From contig JABSOZ010000016.1 in assembly GCA_013215295.1 (NCBI GenBank), forward strand, positions 62,001 to 126,000: DNA of 64,000 nucleotides, given 5' to 3'. This DNA comes from Colwellia sp. (lineage in GTDB: Bacteria > Pseudomonadota > Gammaproteobacteria > Enterobacterales > Alteromonadaceae). Positions 54,458 to 63,485 of the stretch are shown here, piece by piece (position 1 is the stretch's first letter; each line of letters begins with the position of its first letter). The position numbers were made by a program, and so were the translations under genes. The notes under the pieces are model-generated. The model was given only the letters and a program-made list of their open reading frames with translations, did not search any database and was not told where the DNA came from.

Positions 54458-56950
54458 TTACTTTGTTATTTTGAACCAGTTAATATTGATTTCTTTACCA
54501 ATAAAATCGACACGCATAGTTTGCTCACCTTGCACCAACTCTATGGTTGATGTTTGTGAAATCCACTCTTGCCAACCTCCTGTTGCCTCAATTGATACTG
54601 TGTCAACTACATTGCCATCAAAAGAAAGTTCAAAACCGTCACTGCCAGCTTCTGTTGCGAAACGATATTCGATGTTATACGTACCGTCTGCGGGAATATT
54701 TACTGAGTATTCTAAGAAATCACCGGGATCTGCAAAACCAATATTTTGTCCGCCACCTTCATCAGCAGAGTTTTCTAATTCAATACCAGATTGGGCATCA
54801 TAATTTTCAGCTTCAATGAAAATTTCAAAAGCTGGCTCAAATATTTCAAACCAGTTGATATTGATTTCTTTACCAATGAAGTCTATGCGGAGCATATGCT
54901 GACCTGCAGTCATTTCAAACTCAGCACCCGTTTGCGTTATCCATTCCTGCCAACCACCTGTTGGTTCTACCGTTACTGTGTCAACAACAACACCATCAAT
55001 TGATACTTCAAAACCGTCACTTCCTGGATCGGTCGCCAATCTGTAATCAATGTAATAGGTACCGTCAGATGCCGCAGTAATGGAATATTCCAAATAATCA
55101 CCGGGATCAGCATAACCAATATTTTGACCACCACCTTCATCAGCCGTATTTTCTAACTCTATGCCTGATTGTGCATCAAAGTTTTCTGCTTGGTATACTG
55201 TACTGGGCGCCTTATCTCCGCTTTCTTCTTGTATTGCTAACGGGCCTTGAATGCAATTTTCAGACGAAATACAGGTGAGGTAAATATTGTCTAATTGAAT
55301 ATGTGTAGCATCTTGAAATTCTATCGTTAACAAAGAGCCAATATTGTTTGGATCTAAAGGCAATATGTCACCTGGAGCTATATTTGGATCCCAAGTGAAC
55401 CAATCAGGTGCAACAAATGGGCTATTAATAAAGTCGCTTACAGGAATTGAATAAGTCACCCAAGTATCTAAGGTAAGTTCAGCTGTATTCCAAGTAATCA
55501 CCCCCATGTATGGCCAACCGGTTTCCATTCTAATATCAAAGACTTCGGTTAACGTATTAGCACTGTCGATATACATATCAAAAGATAAAACTGCATCATG
55601 GCCGATAATCGCTACACCCGGTGCATTAATGGCTATATTGGCATCTCCTGCGGTAGACGTTACATCAATGACTAAGTTGTGATCATTTTCCAAGGTGATA
55701 GTTTCTATCACTGGACTGTTATTACCCGAAATTGATAATTCAATCACTTGATCGGTATAGTGGTAAGATAAAGTTTCTAGATTTGAAATTTTGACTTCTT
55801 CATCATATACACCGTCAATAAAGATATGTTGAATCCCTTCAGTTACTAACGGGATCAGATCAGAGGCTAGTTTATCAATTGCGGTGTTAATATTAGATGC
55901 ACAATGAGTGATCTCAGGTGCTACGGTAAGGTCACAAGTCCAAACGTTGACATAGTCGACTAACAGAGTAACGGGTTCTTCACTGCTACTTTCAAGATCG
56001 AAGAAAAGTTGCAAATCTTGATTAAATGGCCCCGACGACTCATTTGCCGAATGCACACTTGGAATTACCTCATCACCCGATAAGTTATAAGCCCAAACGT
56101 TAAGCATATCAACAGTATGTATATGCACACCATCAAAATACCAACGTATATTATCTTCATTCCATTCAACGGCATAGGTATGGAAGTCTGATGTTGCAGC
56201 TACCACAGAGTCACTATTATAACCAACACCATTGGTGATATTTAAACCATAATGTGCTGCTGCGATCATGTTCCCATTATCAAGTTCTGCAGCCGTGAAA
56301 CCATTTTCGCCATCGAATATATCTGCCTTTGGCATAGCACCAAAAGCAGAAGATATATTTGATCCTGTAGGTAATTGTATTCTTGCTTCAAAACGCCCAT
56401 AAGGAAGTACAGTTAATGAATTAACCGTAGACATTTCATTGGCAACAGAGCTAATAACTAAATGACCATCTGCTACGGTAGTATTATTACCAAGCCAAAT
56501 AGTTTCATTTAAACTGTCCCCATCAAAGTCATCACGCCATGTGTTTGTCCATCCTGCTTCAGCAATAGTTTCAAAATCACTTAACACCTTGATGGTTAAA
56601 ATTGCACTGTCAGATTCACCTGTAGAGGCTTGTGAAGCAGTATAAGTGTAATAATCATTACCAGAAAAATCAGCGTTGGGAGTGTATATAAACGTGCCAT
56701 CTTCGTTAAAAACTAATGTCCCATTTCCTGTTTCAGTTGTGTCGTTAAGTGTAAATATTAAACCTTCGCCTTGGTCATTTTCACTCACATCGCCTTCAAT
56801 GGGATCGCTATCTTCTACTCCTTCAAAAGTGTCACCTACAGCAAATAAATTACGGACGACATTTTTATTTGCGTCTCCGTCTCCGCCACACGCTGTAATA
56901 GACGTTGATATTGCTAAAGCCAGTGCGAGAAGTAGTTTATTTTCTCTCAT
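54458..56950 (-). CDS. GH16-like lipoprotein with two CBM6, active site degenerate
   Basis: 830-aa lipoprotein (SITACGG at the lipobox). Order: a cadherin/VCBS-like Ig domain (about 30-120), a GH16 fold (about 130-345, with RFEARIQLP, DFHTYAVEWNEDNIRWYFDG and LLVDYVNVW), a galactose-binding-like sandwich (about 350-570), and two CBM6 modules. The GH16 catalytic motif ExDxxE reads Glu222-Leu-Asp224-Asn-Gly-Asn227: nucleophile and helper Asp are kept, but the general acid/base is Asn. The WPAFW substrate segment is also lost (SSAFG). It is therefore probably a beta-glucan-binding protein serving receptor 2 rather than a laminarinase. Start at 56950 chosen because GAGG lies 7 bp ahead; an in-frame ATG is 12 bp upstream. 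Confidence 0.88.
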   Translation of the reverse strand: MRENKLLLALALAISTSITACGGDGDANKNVVRNLFAVGDTFEGVEDSDPIEGDVSENDQGEGLIFTLNDTTETGNGTLVFNEDGTFIYTPNADFSGNDYYTYTASQASTGESDSAILTIKVLSDFETIAEAGWTNTWRDDFDGDSLNETIWLGNNTTVADGHLVISSVANEMSTVNSLTVLPYGRFEARIQLPTGSNISSAFGAMPKADIFDGENGFTAAELDNGNMIAAAHYGLNITNGVGYNSDSVVAATSDFHTYAVEWNEDNIRWYFDGVHIHTVDMLNVWAYNLSGDEVIPSVHSANESSGPFNQDLQLFFDLESSSEEPVTLLVDYVNVWTCDLTVAPEITHCASNINTAIDKLASDLIPLVTEGIQHIFIDGVYDEEVKISNLETLSYHYTDQVIELSISGNNSPVIETITLENDHNLVIDVTSTAGDANIAINAPGVAIIGHDAVLSFDMYIDSANTLTEVFDIRMETGWPYMGVITWNTAELTLDTWVTYSIPVSDFINSPFVAPDWFTWDPNIAPGDILPLDPNNIGSLLTIEFQDATHIQLDNIYLTCISSENCIQGPLAIQEESGDKAPSTVYQAENFDAQSGIELENTADEGGGQNIGYADPGDYLEYSITAASDGTYYIDYRLATDPGSDGFEVSIDGVVVDTVTVEPTGGWQEWITQTGAEFEMTAGQHMLRIDFIGKEININWFEIFEPAFEIFIEAENYDAQSGIELENSADEGGGQNIGFADPGDFLEYSVNIPADGTYNIEYRFATEAGSDGFELSFDGNVVDTVSIEATGGWQEWISQTSTIELVQGEQTMRVDFIGKEININWFKITK
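54476..55195 (-). repeat. Tandem CBM6 module repeat inside the GH16-like gene
   Basis: Two CBM6-coding segments repeat with a period of 375 bp (125 codons); for example CCAGTT followed by the same TTGATTTCTTTACCAAT occurs at 54476 and 54851. Both modules carry AENxDAQSGIELEN, GGGQNIG, and end INWF. A more distant CBM6 relative is in the GH5 protein. Confidence 0.85.
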
Positions 56951-57586
56951 AGTAAACCTCATATCTAATATTTTTCATATTTTTTATTTTATAATAAACT
57001 TAGTAGTGCGCTTTGCGTTACCGCTTTAGTACCTACTTATAGTTCCGTCGAATCTCCCCTAAACGAGCTTTAGGACATAACATAACGTTAGCCAAAAGAA
57101 TCGTAGGATTAACTTTTATAGCAGTGGTCAATTCATGTCGTCCTGTTGGATAACTCGAACAGAAATAAAATGCAACGAAGGCGTTTGAGTAAGTCATACT
57201 ATAATGGACACTATATAAATAAAGGGTTGCGAGCGATTTGTATTTATAGTGTATTTCCAATAATGTTATAAAATATTATTGAGTCAGGGACAATATGTCG
57301 TGGTTCATTTATTTTGTGGACCATTATACAAGCTTAATATCTATGCAATAATCACCTCGAAATTTATATTCTTAAGCTATGCTAGCGAATCTTAGTGAGT
57401 GGTTTTTCGAGGGAGTTTAATGATACATTTGTCTTATTTAGTGCTTTTTTTTCTCGAGTTTAAAAATACTGCTCCAATGTTACCGACCTTAACTTTTATT
57501 CCATCACCGTTCATAACAAGCAGTGGCGATAAGGTACGCTTTAGCTGTTAATTTCGTGATAGTAATAGGTATGAACTGGTTAATTG
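56951..57586. other. 636-bp spacer between GH16-like gene and BenE
   Basis: No convincing ORF, RNA or LacI-type operator. It should hold the promoter for the GH16-like/receptor 2 unit and the transcript end of the BenE gene, but I see no strong hairpin. Confidence 0.4.
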
Positions 57587-58768
57587 TTAATGAGATTTCT
57601 TTAGTAAGCTTTGAACAAGTAAGGTTATACTGCCGGCAATTAACCCCCATAATACCGAGCTAATATCCCACAGTGTCAAGTTTGACGCTGTTACCAGAAA
57701 GGTTATTATTGCCGCTTCAGACATTTTATCTTCAGAGAGTGCTTGTTGAATACTACTATTAATAGTAGTAAATAAAGCAATTCCAGCTAATGAATAGATA
57801 AGTGCATTAGGTAATGTTGCAAAAGCCTCCATTAAGTATCCAGCAGAAATGGCCATTAATATATAAAAGACACCTCCTGAGATTGCCGCCCAATATCGCC
57901 TTTCAGGCTTTATATCGACTTCTTCGGTCATGCAAATTGCTGCGGTTATCGCAGCTAAATTTATTGCGTAGCCGCCAAAGGGAGCGGCAAGCATATTTAC
58001 AAAACCTGTAACACTTAAGATTGAAGATACCGGAGCCTTATAATTGTGTGCTTTTAATACAGCAATACCTGGCAAATTCTGCGCCGCCATAGTAACAAGG
58101 AATAATGGAATACCTATGCCTAATATTGCAGAAATATTAAATTCAGGCGAAATATACCTAAATTCACTTAACTGCCAAGAAAATACCGTAAAGGTAATTA
58201 ACTCAAGTTGCCACGCAAGTACAATACTCACTATTAGCACTAACAGCATGGCGAATTTAGGCAGTAACTGTCTACATAATAAATAGGTTAAGAACATGAC
58301 AATGACCAGTAATGGTTCGTCATTCATCTGGTTAAAAACATTAACGCCAAAATTTACCAAAATTCCAGCAAGCATTGCACAAGCGAGTTGCAAAGGTAGT
58401 TTATTGATTAATTTTTCGAACCAACCCGTAATACCGCACAAGAATATTAAGAGTGCAGAGAACATGAATCCCGCTATAGCTTCGTTGAGATTGAAGTTTT
58501 GAGTATTTGCAATAAGGAGTGCTGCACCAGGCGTTGACCAAGCAATCAGTATTGGTATGCGGAAATAAAAAGATAAGGCGATAGAAGTCACGCCCATCGA
58601 TAACCCTAAAGTTAATATCCAACTTGATGCAAGACTTGCGTCACCTCCCAAATTAATCACTGTTTGATAGATCAAAGCTACGGAGCTCGTAAATCCAATT
58701 ACAACTGCAACCAATCCCGCAACAGTCGAACTTATAATACGATTGACTAACATACTTATTATCCCCAT
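57587..58768 (-). CDS. BenE-family (benzoate/H+ symporter-like) transporter
   Basis: 393-aa inner-membrane protein with about 11-12 helices. It matches the BenE family: TVAGLVAVVIGFTSSVALIYQ, IPILIAWSTPGAALL, a central GIGIPLFLVTMAAQNLPGIAVLK, and FGGYAINLAAITAAICM. BenE of Acinetobacter moves benzoate with protons, but most family members are uncharacterised, and no aromatic degradation genes are nearby. ATG 58766-58768 is chosen over the open frame that runs back into the regulator's start; GAGA precedes it. It is divergent from an XRE-cupin regulator with two palindromes between them. Confidence 0.88.
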   Translation of the reverse strand: MGIISMLVNRIISSTVAGLVAVVIGFTSSVALIYQTVINLGGDASLASSWILTLGLSMGVTSIALSFYFRIPILIAWSTPGAALLIANTQNFNLNEAIAGFMFSALLIFLCGITGWFEKLINKLPLQLACAMLAGILVNFGVNVFNQMNDEPLLVIVMFLTYLLCRQLLPKFAMLLVLIVSIVLAWQLELITFTVFSWQLSEFRYISPEFNISAILGIGIPLFLVTMAAQNLPGIAVLKAHNYKAPVSSILSVTGFVNMLAAPFGGYAINLAAITAAICMTEEVDIKPERRYWAAISGGVFYILMAISAGYLMEAFATLPNALIYSLAGIALFTTINSSIQQALSEDKMSEAAIITFLVTASNLTLWDISSVLWGLIAGSITLLVQSLLKKSH

Positions 58769-58779
58769 AATATTCTCGC

Positions 58780-58797
58780 TGTGCGCTATAGCGCACA
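58780..58797. promoter_or_regulatory. 18-bp palindromic operator, benE/XRE region
   Basis: TGTGCGCTATAGCGCACA is a perfect palindrome 11 bp upstream of the benE-like start. A second, related palindrome lies 27 bp away (centre to centre). Probable binding site of the divergent XRE-cupin regulator. Confidence 0.85.
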
Positions 58798-58808
58798 ATG
58801 TATCATTA

Positions 58809-58822
58809 TGCGTTATAACGCA
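58809..58822. promoter_or_regulatory. 14-bp palindromic operator, benE/XRE region
   Basis: TGCGTTATAACGCA, a perfect palindrome with the same TGCGYTATARCGCA pattern as the neighbouring 18-bp site, just ahead of the regulator's ribosome-binding site. Supports autoregulation. Confidence 0.85.
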
Positions 58823-58833
58823 CAAGGAAAGCA

Positions 58834-59391
58834 ATGAGTATAAATTTCAATAATGCGATAGGTATTCAACTTAAATTGGCGAGAACCAATAATGATTGGA
58901 GTCTTGATGTTGCGAGTAAGAACACAGGTGTTTCAAAGGCAATGTTAGGACAAATTGAAAGAGGCGAATCAAGCCCAACCGTTGCGCGTTTATGGGATAT
59001 AGCCACGGGCTTTCATTTACCCTTAAGTTATTTTTTCCTAGCAATAGAAGATGATAACTTACCTAAAAACATGTTGAATACTGAAGCTGGAATATCGATA
59101 TCAACTATATTTCCGTTTGATTTAGAAACAAAAAGTGAAATATTTTCCTTAACCTTAGCGCCATTGCATCAGCAAATATCTGCTCCTCATAACGAAGGGG
59201 TGATAGAGCTTATTTTGGTGATAGAAGGAAGTATTGAATATTTGCTAGAAGATCAATGGCACCATTTACGTACGGGTGAAGTTGTAAAATTTAAGGCCAA
59301 TCAAAAGCACGGTTATCGTAATGTGTCTGAAAGTAAGGCGGTATTTCATAATATTATTTATTATACCGGTGAAAATAGATCCTCAATATAA
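58834..59391 (+). CDS. XRE-family regulator with C-terminal cupin domain
   Basis: 185 aa. Helix-turn-helix at about residues 7-65 (IQLKLARTNNDWSLDVASKN, then SKAMLGQIERGESSPTVARLW) and a cupin fold at about 105-180 (ISAPHNEGVIELILVIEGS, WHHLRTGEVVKFKANQKHGYRN). This two-domain class often represses a divergent transporter gene and responds to a small molecule bound in the cupin, although here the cupin metal ligands are not obvious. GGAAAG precedes ATG 58834. The two palindromes in the shared promoter support control of itself and the BenE-like transporter. Confidence 0.9.
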   Translation: MSINFNNAIGIQLKLARTNNDWSLDVASKNTGVSKAMLGQIERGESSPTVARLWDIATGFHLPLSYFFLAIEDDNLPKNMLNTEAGISISTIFPFDLETKSEIFSLTLAPLHQQISAPHNEGVIELILVIEGSIEYLLEDQWHHLRTGEVVKFKANQKHGYRNVSESKAVFHNIIYYTGENRSSI

Positions 59392-59501
59392 ATTTAAGGC
59401 CTATTTGAAGGAGTTTGGCATGTTCTGGTTTCTGACGAGGGCTGATGTTACCTGTACTTTTATGGCCATGTAATACTTTTAAAGCTTTACATATTATTCA
59501 C

Positions 59502-60368
59502 TTAATTCATTGAAACGTTAATTATTGGAGCTTCGATAGAAAGCGCTAGCTCCAAAAATAATTCATTAATTGTTTTTGGAAAGTTATGCTGATACTCATT
59601 ACTCATAAAGCTTCTTAACGTTTTATTGGTACTTGTGTTTAAGGTAAGCAGCATGCCAGAAACGTTGTGATCTGCTAAGCCATGCTGACTTACCTTCTGT
59701 TCTTTGTAATGTTTTTGCCAAAAATAGCTAAAAGACTTTGCGTTAATATTAACGATATTTTGTCCGTCTGTGGGGATCAATGTATAGTCAAATGTAGCCA
59801 TTGGTGTTGAAATATTCTGGTTGTCATGATTTTCTCCAAATAAAGTCAAGGTTAATACAGGCGGATTGATTAAGAGTTCTTTTAACCACTGCACTTTAAT
59901 AAGACCCTTTTCAATTTCATCCTTATAATAGTATTTGGCTTGTTCGATACTCGGCTGCAGTGAATTCGAATGGTTGATGGTGAGAGCAAAGTTAACCCCT
60001 CTAAATTGACTAAATGATAACTGTTTTTCTGCTAAGTTAAATTTCACACCATTGATATGTTGCTGATGCCAATTGGCAAGTTTTCTGACGAATACCGTTG
60101 ATATAGTGATTAAAGGATTATTTTTATTGATAACTTGAGTTGTTGAAATGTTGTATTTCGTAAGTTCGACGTTTATTAATTTTTGTAAATCAACGTTATT
60201 TTCTAGATGATTCCAGCCGCTAACTTCATTGATATTAATTGAAACTGACGATGTATTTAACGTTGGTTTCAATTCGGGTTTTCTCGCGTGTACGTTGCCA
60301 CTAATGCAAAATATTAGTAATAATAAAAATAGAGAGGGTGGCGCTAAGTTATTATTTATAAGGTGCAT
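59502..60368 (-). CDS. Secreted protein of unknown function
   Basis: 288 aa with a signal peptide (LFLLLLIFCISGNVHA). The mature part is strand- and Asn-rich, has no Cys pattern, and I recognise no domain. Segments NPPVLTLTLFGENHDNQ and FDYTLIPTDGQNIVNIN suggest beta structure. Likely periplasmic. It diverges from the GH3 gene at 60634, and the 265-bp spacer contains a LacI-type operator, so it may belong to the same regulon. GAGACC lies close before the ATG. Confidence 0.65.
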   Translation of the reverse strand: MHLINNNLAPPSLFLLLLIFCISGNVHARKPELKPTLNTSSVSININEVSGWNHLENNVDLQKLINVELTKYNISTTQVINKNNPLITISTVFVRKLANWHQQHINGVKFNLAEKQLSFSQFRGVNFALTINHSNSLQPSIEQAKYYYKDEIEKGLIKVQWLKELLINPPVLTLTLFGENHDNQNISTPMATFDYTLIPTDGQNIVNINAKSFSYFWQKHYKEQKVSQHGLADHNVSGMLLTLNTSTNKTLRSFMSNEYQHNFPKTINELFLELALSIEAPIINVSMN

Positions 60369-60466
60369 AATGGTCTCAAAATTTTAATCGCTTCGTTTGA
60401 AAGGGTTTAGTCTTTATATAAAATCGTATTAATAAAAAAGAGAAATAAAGTAAAATATCATGACAA

Positions 60467-60501
60467 TGTAAGCGATTATATTTGCGTAAATAATCGCTAC
60501 A
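60467..60501. promoter_or_regulatory. Inverted repeat in the GH3 promoter region
   Basis: TGTAAGCGATTAT (60467-60479) faces ATAATCGCTACA (60490-60501), complementary apart from one extra base. Each arm holds a half-site like the LacI-type operators (TGTAAGCG), so it may be a second, weaker operator or a hairpin. Confidence 0.5.
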
Positions 60502-60588
60502 ATTAGGGTGTATCTGATATATGTGATTACTGTCTTTTATGTTAATTCTCTTGCATGAAATTGCTTGAATGATTATGCTAACACAACA

Positions 60589-60602
60589 TGAAAGCGCTTT
60601 CA
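60589..60602. promoter_or_regulatory. LacI-type operator site 7
   Basis: TGAAAGCGCTTTCA, a perfect palindrome identical to site 5, 31 bp before the GH3 start codon. It connects this gene to the regulon 26-36 kb away. Confidence 0.87.
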
Positions 60603-60633
60603 TTTGTAGCGTGTAAAATGCAAAAGGTAAATA

Positions 60634-63198
60634 ATGAAGTTCATATCTACGGTTTTTAATCTCGTTATCGTCTCAGCTTTACTGGTTTCTTGTAGTCAAA
60701 ATGAACAAATACAAAAATCATCAAAGCATATTAATATAACAACCTCAGAACGAATAAGTATGGTTGAAGAAAATGTAGAAAATTTATTGGCTGCATTAAC
60801 ACTTGAAGAAAAAATTTCTTTGGTACATGCCAGTGGTAAATTTCATATTAATGGCATTGACCGAGTTGGTATTCCAGAAATGTGGTTATCTGATGGCCCT
60901 CATGGTGTGCGTCATCAAATAAATCGAGATGACTGGAATTCAGCAGGTTGGACAGATGATCACGCCACTTATTTACCTCATTTAACTTCTGTTGCAGCGA
61001 GTTGGGATACTGAAATAGCTGCTTTACATGGTCAAGTACTTGGGGCAGAAGCTAGAGATAGGAAAAAGGACTTCATTCTTGGACCCGGGGTAAATCTAGC
61101 TCGCCTTCCTTTGTACGGTCGAAATTTTGAATATATGGGAGAAGATCCTATCCTGGCTGCAAAACTTGTGGTGCCTCAAATTAAAGCAATACAAGCCAAT
61201 GACGTTGCCGCAACGGTTAAACATTATGCTTTAAACACGCAAGAGCTTAATCGTACGGGTGTTAATGCTAAGCCAGATGAACGAACACTAAGAGAAGTGT
61301 ATTTGCCTGCATTTGAAGCTTCGGTGAAAGAAGCGAATGTATTGGGAATGATGGGCTCCTATAATGAATACTTCGGCACGAATGCAAATCAAAGCAAGCA
61401 TTTAGTCATGGATATTCTTAAAGGTGAGTGGGGTTATAAAGGCGTATTATTAACTGACTGGAATGTAGATATTAATACTCATGATGCTGCAATGTATGGT
61501 TTAGATTTAGAAATGGGGACCGATGTCGCAAGTTACGATGATTACTTTCTAGCAGACCCATTACTCGCTGAAATTAAAGCGGGAAATATTCCTGTAGAAG
61601 TACTCGATGACAAAGTTCGACGGATTTTACGCGTGCAATACAGCATAGGAATGTACGATGAAAAACGCTTACCGGGTGAACGTAATACTAAAGCGCATCA
61701 AGCAGCAGCGAGAAAAATTGCTGTTGAAGGTATTGTTCTCCTCAAGAATGAAAAGGTGGGGGCAGGCAGCGTATTACCTTTAAACCAAAGTACTATTAAA
61801 AATATTCTCGTACTAGGTCCGAACGCAGAAAAAAAACATGGTACAGGTGGTGGTTCATCTGAAGTTAAATCACTTTATGAAATTACGCCGTTAGCAGGTT
61901 TGAAAGCCCAGTTAGGTGGTGATGTAAATATTACAGTGATGCGTGCACGTAGCAGTGTTTTAACACCCATTGCCAGTGATTATGTTGCCAGCCGTCATTG
62001 GACAGGCACGCCTGCATGGAATATTTCCTATTTTCAAGACCAAGCAAGAAAAACACTCATCAATGAATCCTGGATTGTTGACTCCAAGTTTCAGTCGAAT
62101 AAAAATAAGACAGAATATATAACAATGAAGGGGAAAATCAAGCCATTGAAAAACGGGGTTCATACGTTAAATATATCAGTCGAAGGACTTTTTACCTTAA
62201 CCGTAGATGGCGAGAGTATAATTAACTTGTCTGTTATTGATGACAAGGTAACTTCATATGAAATTGATTTAAACGCAGATCAAAATTATGATTTTGAAAT
62301 TACTTATGATGGTCATTCCAGATTTGTTTTAGGTTGGGATGCACCGGGTAATTTATTTGTCGAAGAATCCGAATATATTGCGGCGGCAAAAAAGGCCGAT
62401 GCAGTTATATATTTCGGTGGTTTAAGCCATGGTGATGACAGAGAATCTATCGACCGCTCCGATATGAAATTGCCTAACAGTCAAGATGAAATTATCAGTA
62501 AGTTACTTAATGCTAATAATAAAACAGTCATATTTTTGGTCGCTGGTTCTGCGGTAGAAATGCCATGGGCTGAGCAGGCCAATGCAATCGTTTGGGGATG
62601 GTATGGCGGAATGGAAGCGGGTCATGCTTTTGCTGATATCTTATTTGGTGAGGTAAATCCAAGTGGGAAAATGCCAATCACCTTACCCGAGAAATTAGCG
62701 CACACCGCGCCGATTGCGCTTAATGATTATAACGAGAAAGAATCGCTATACAGTGAAGGTGTTTTTATCGGTTATCGTTGGTTTGAACAACAAAAAATAA
62801 AACCCACTTTCACATTTGGACATGGCTTATCTTACACCCAGTTTGATGTTTCGGATATTCAACTATCGAGTCAATCCATTACCGGTAATGAGACAATAAC
62901 GGTTACCGCACAAGTACGAAATATTGGCAAGGTTGCTGGCGCTGAGGTGGTTCAGCTGTATTTACATGATAAAAAAGCAAGTGTAGACCGACCAATAAAA
63001 GAATTGAAAGGTTTTGATAAGGTGTTTTTACAACCCGGTGAAACTCAACAAATTTCTATTGAGCTAACTAAGCGTGATTTGTCATTTTGGGATATAAAAA
63101 CCAACAACTGGTTAGCCGAACCCGGTGATTTTGAGGTCCAACTAGGAACATCGTTAGATAATATTCTACTAAAAAGTGTGTTCAATTATTCTAATTAG
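60634..63198 (+). CDS. GH3 beta-glucosidase lipoprotein with PA14-like insert
   Basis: 854 aa with a lipoprotein signal (LLVSCS). GH3 order: LTLEEKISLVHASGKF, LSDGPHGVR, GPGVNLARLPLYGRNFEYMGEDP, KHYALNTQE, nucleophile Asp275 in VLLTDWNVD. The second domain (IVLLKNEKVGAGSVLPL) is interrupted at about residues 440-580 by a PA14-like module (HTLNISVEGLFTLTVDGES, RFVLGWDAP). A C-terminal fibronectin-like domain (VRNIGKVAGAEVVQLYL) closes it. This layout is that of beta-glucosidases acting on short beta-glucans, distinct from the ExoP-like GH3 at 39923. AAAGGT precedes the ATG and a LacI-type operator lies 31 bp upstream. Confidence 0.94.
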   Translation: MKFISTVFNLVIVSALLVSCSQNEQIQKSSKHINITTSERISMVEENVENLLAALTLEEKISLVHASGKFHINGIDRVGIPEMWLSDGPHGVRHQINRDDWNSAGWTDDHATYLPHLTSVAASWDTEIAALHGQVLGAEARDRKKDFILGPGVNLARLPLYGRNFEYMGEDPILAAKLVVPQIKAIQANDVAATVKHYALNTQELNRTGVNAKPDERTLREVYLPAFEASVKEANVLGMMGSYNEYFGTNANQSKHLVMDILKGEWGYKGVLLTDWNVDINTHDAAMYGLDLEMGTDVASYDDYFLADPLLAEIKAGNIPVEVLDDKVRRILRVQYSIGMYDEKRLPGERNTKAHQAAARKIAVEGIVLLKNEKVGAGSVLPLNQSTIKNILVLGPNAEKKHGTGGGSSEVKSLYEITPLAGLKAQLGGDVNITVMRARSSVLTPIASDYVASRHWTGTPAWNISYFQDQARKTLINESWIVDSKFQSNKNKTEYITMKGKIKPLKNGVHTLNISVEGLFTLTVDGESIINLSVIDDKVTSYEIDLNADQNYDFEITYDGHSRFVLGWDAPGNLFVEESEYIAAAKKADAVIYFGGLSHGDDRESIDRSDMKLPNSQDEIISKLLNANNKTVIFLVAGSAVEMPWAEQANAIVWGWYGGMEAGHAFADILFGEVNPSGKMPITLPEKLAHTAPIALNDYNEKESLYSEGVFIGYRWFEQQKIKPTFTFGHGLSYTQFDVSDIQLSSQSITGNETITVTAQVRNIGKVAGAEVVQLYLHDKKASVDRPIKELKGFDKVFLQPGETQQISIELTKRDLSFWDIKTNNWLAEPGDFEVQLGTSLDNILLKSVFNYSN

Positions 63199-63234
63199 TC
63201 GATAAAATTCGATGTTAATCGCTATTAGCATCGC

Positions 63235-63277
63235 TAAACCAAAGAAAGCAAAAACGTTATCAACTTCCTTTGGTTTA
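63235..63277 (+). terminator. Hairpin after the GH3 gene
   Basis: TAAACCAAAG (63235-63244) and CTTTGGTTTA (63268-63277) form a perfect 10-bp stem that extends a few pairs past one mismatch. It lies 36 bp after the GH3 stop and probably ends its transcript; no T run follows. Confidence 0.6.
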
Positions 63278-63485
63278 GAATTTATCGGTGCTATGTCTAG
63301 AAAACGCTTCTCATTCTGAAAATAACAACTTTATCGAAGTTGCCCAATTAACTAAAGCCCAGTTACTTTTAAGAATGTATCTCATTGTTATTAAATTATA
63401 TATTATTGTAAATTTAGTTTTGTCAGCTACAATGGCCCATGAAATAACAGGGTAAATAAAGACAGAATTAAAATGAGCAAGGTAT

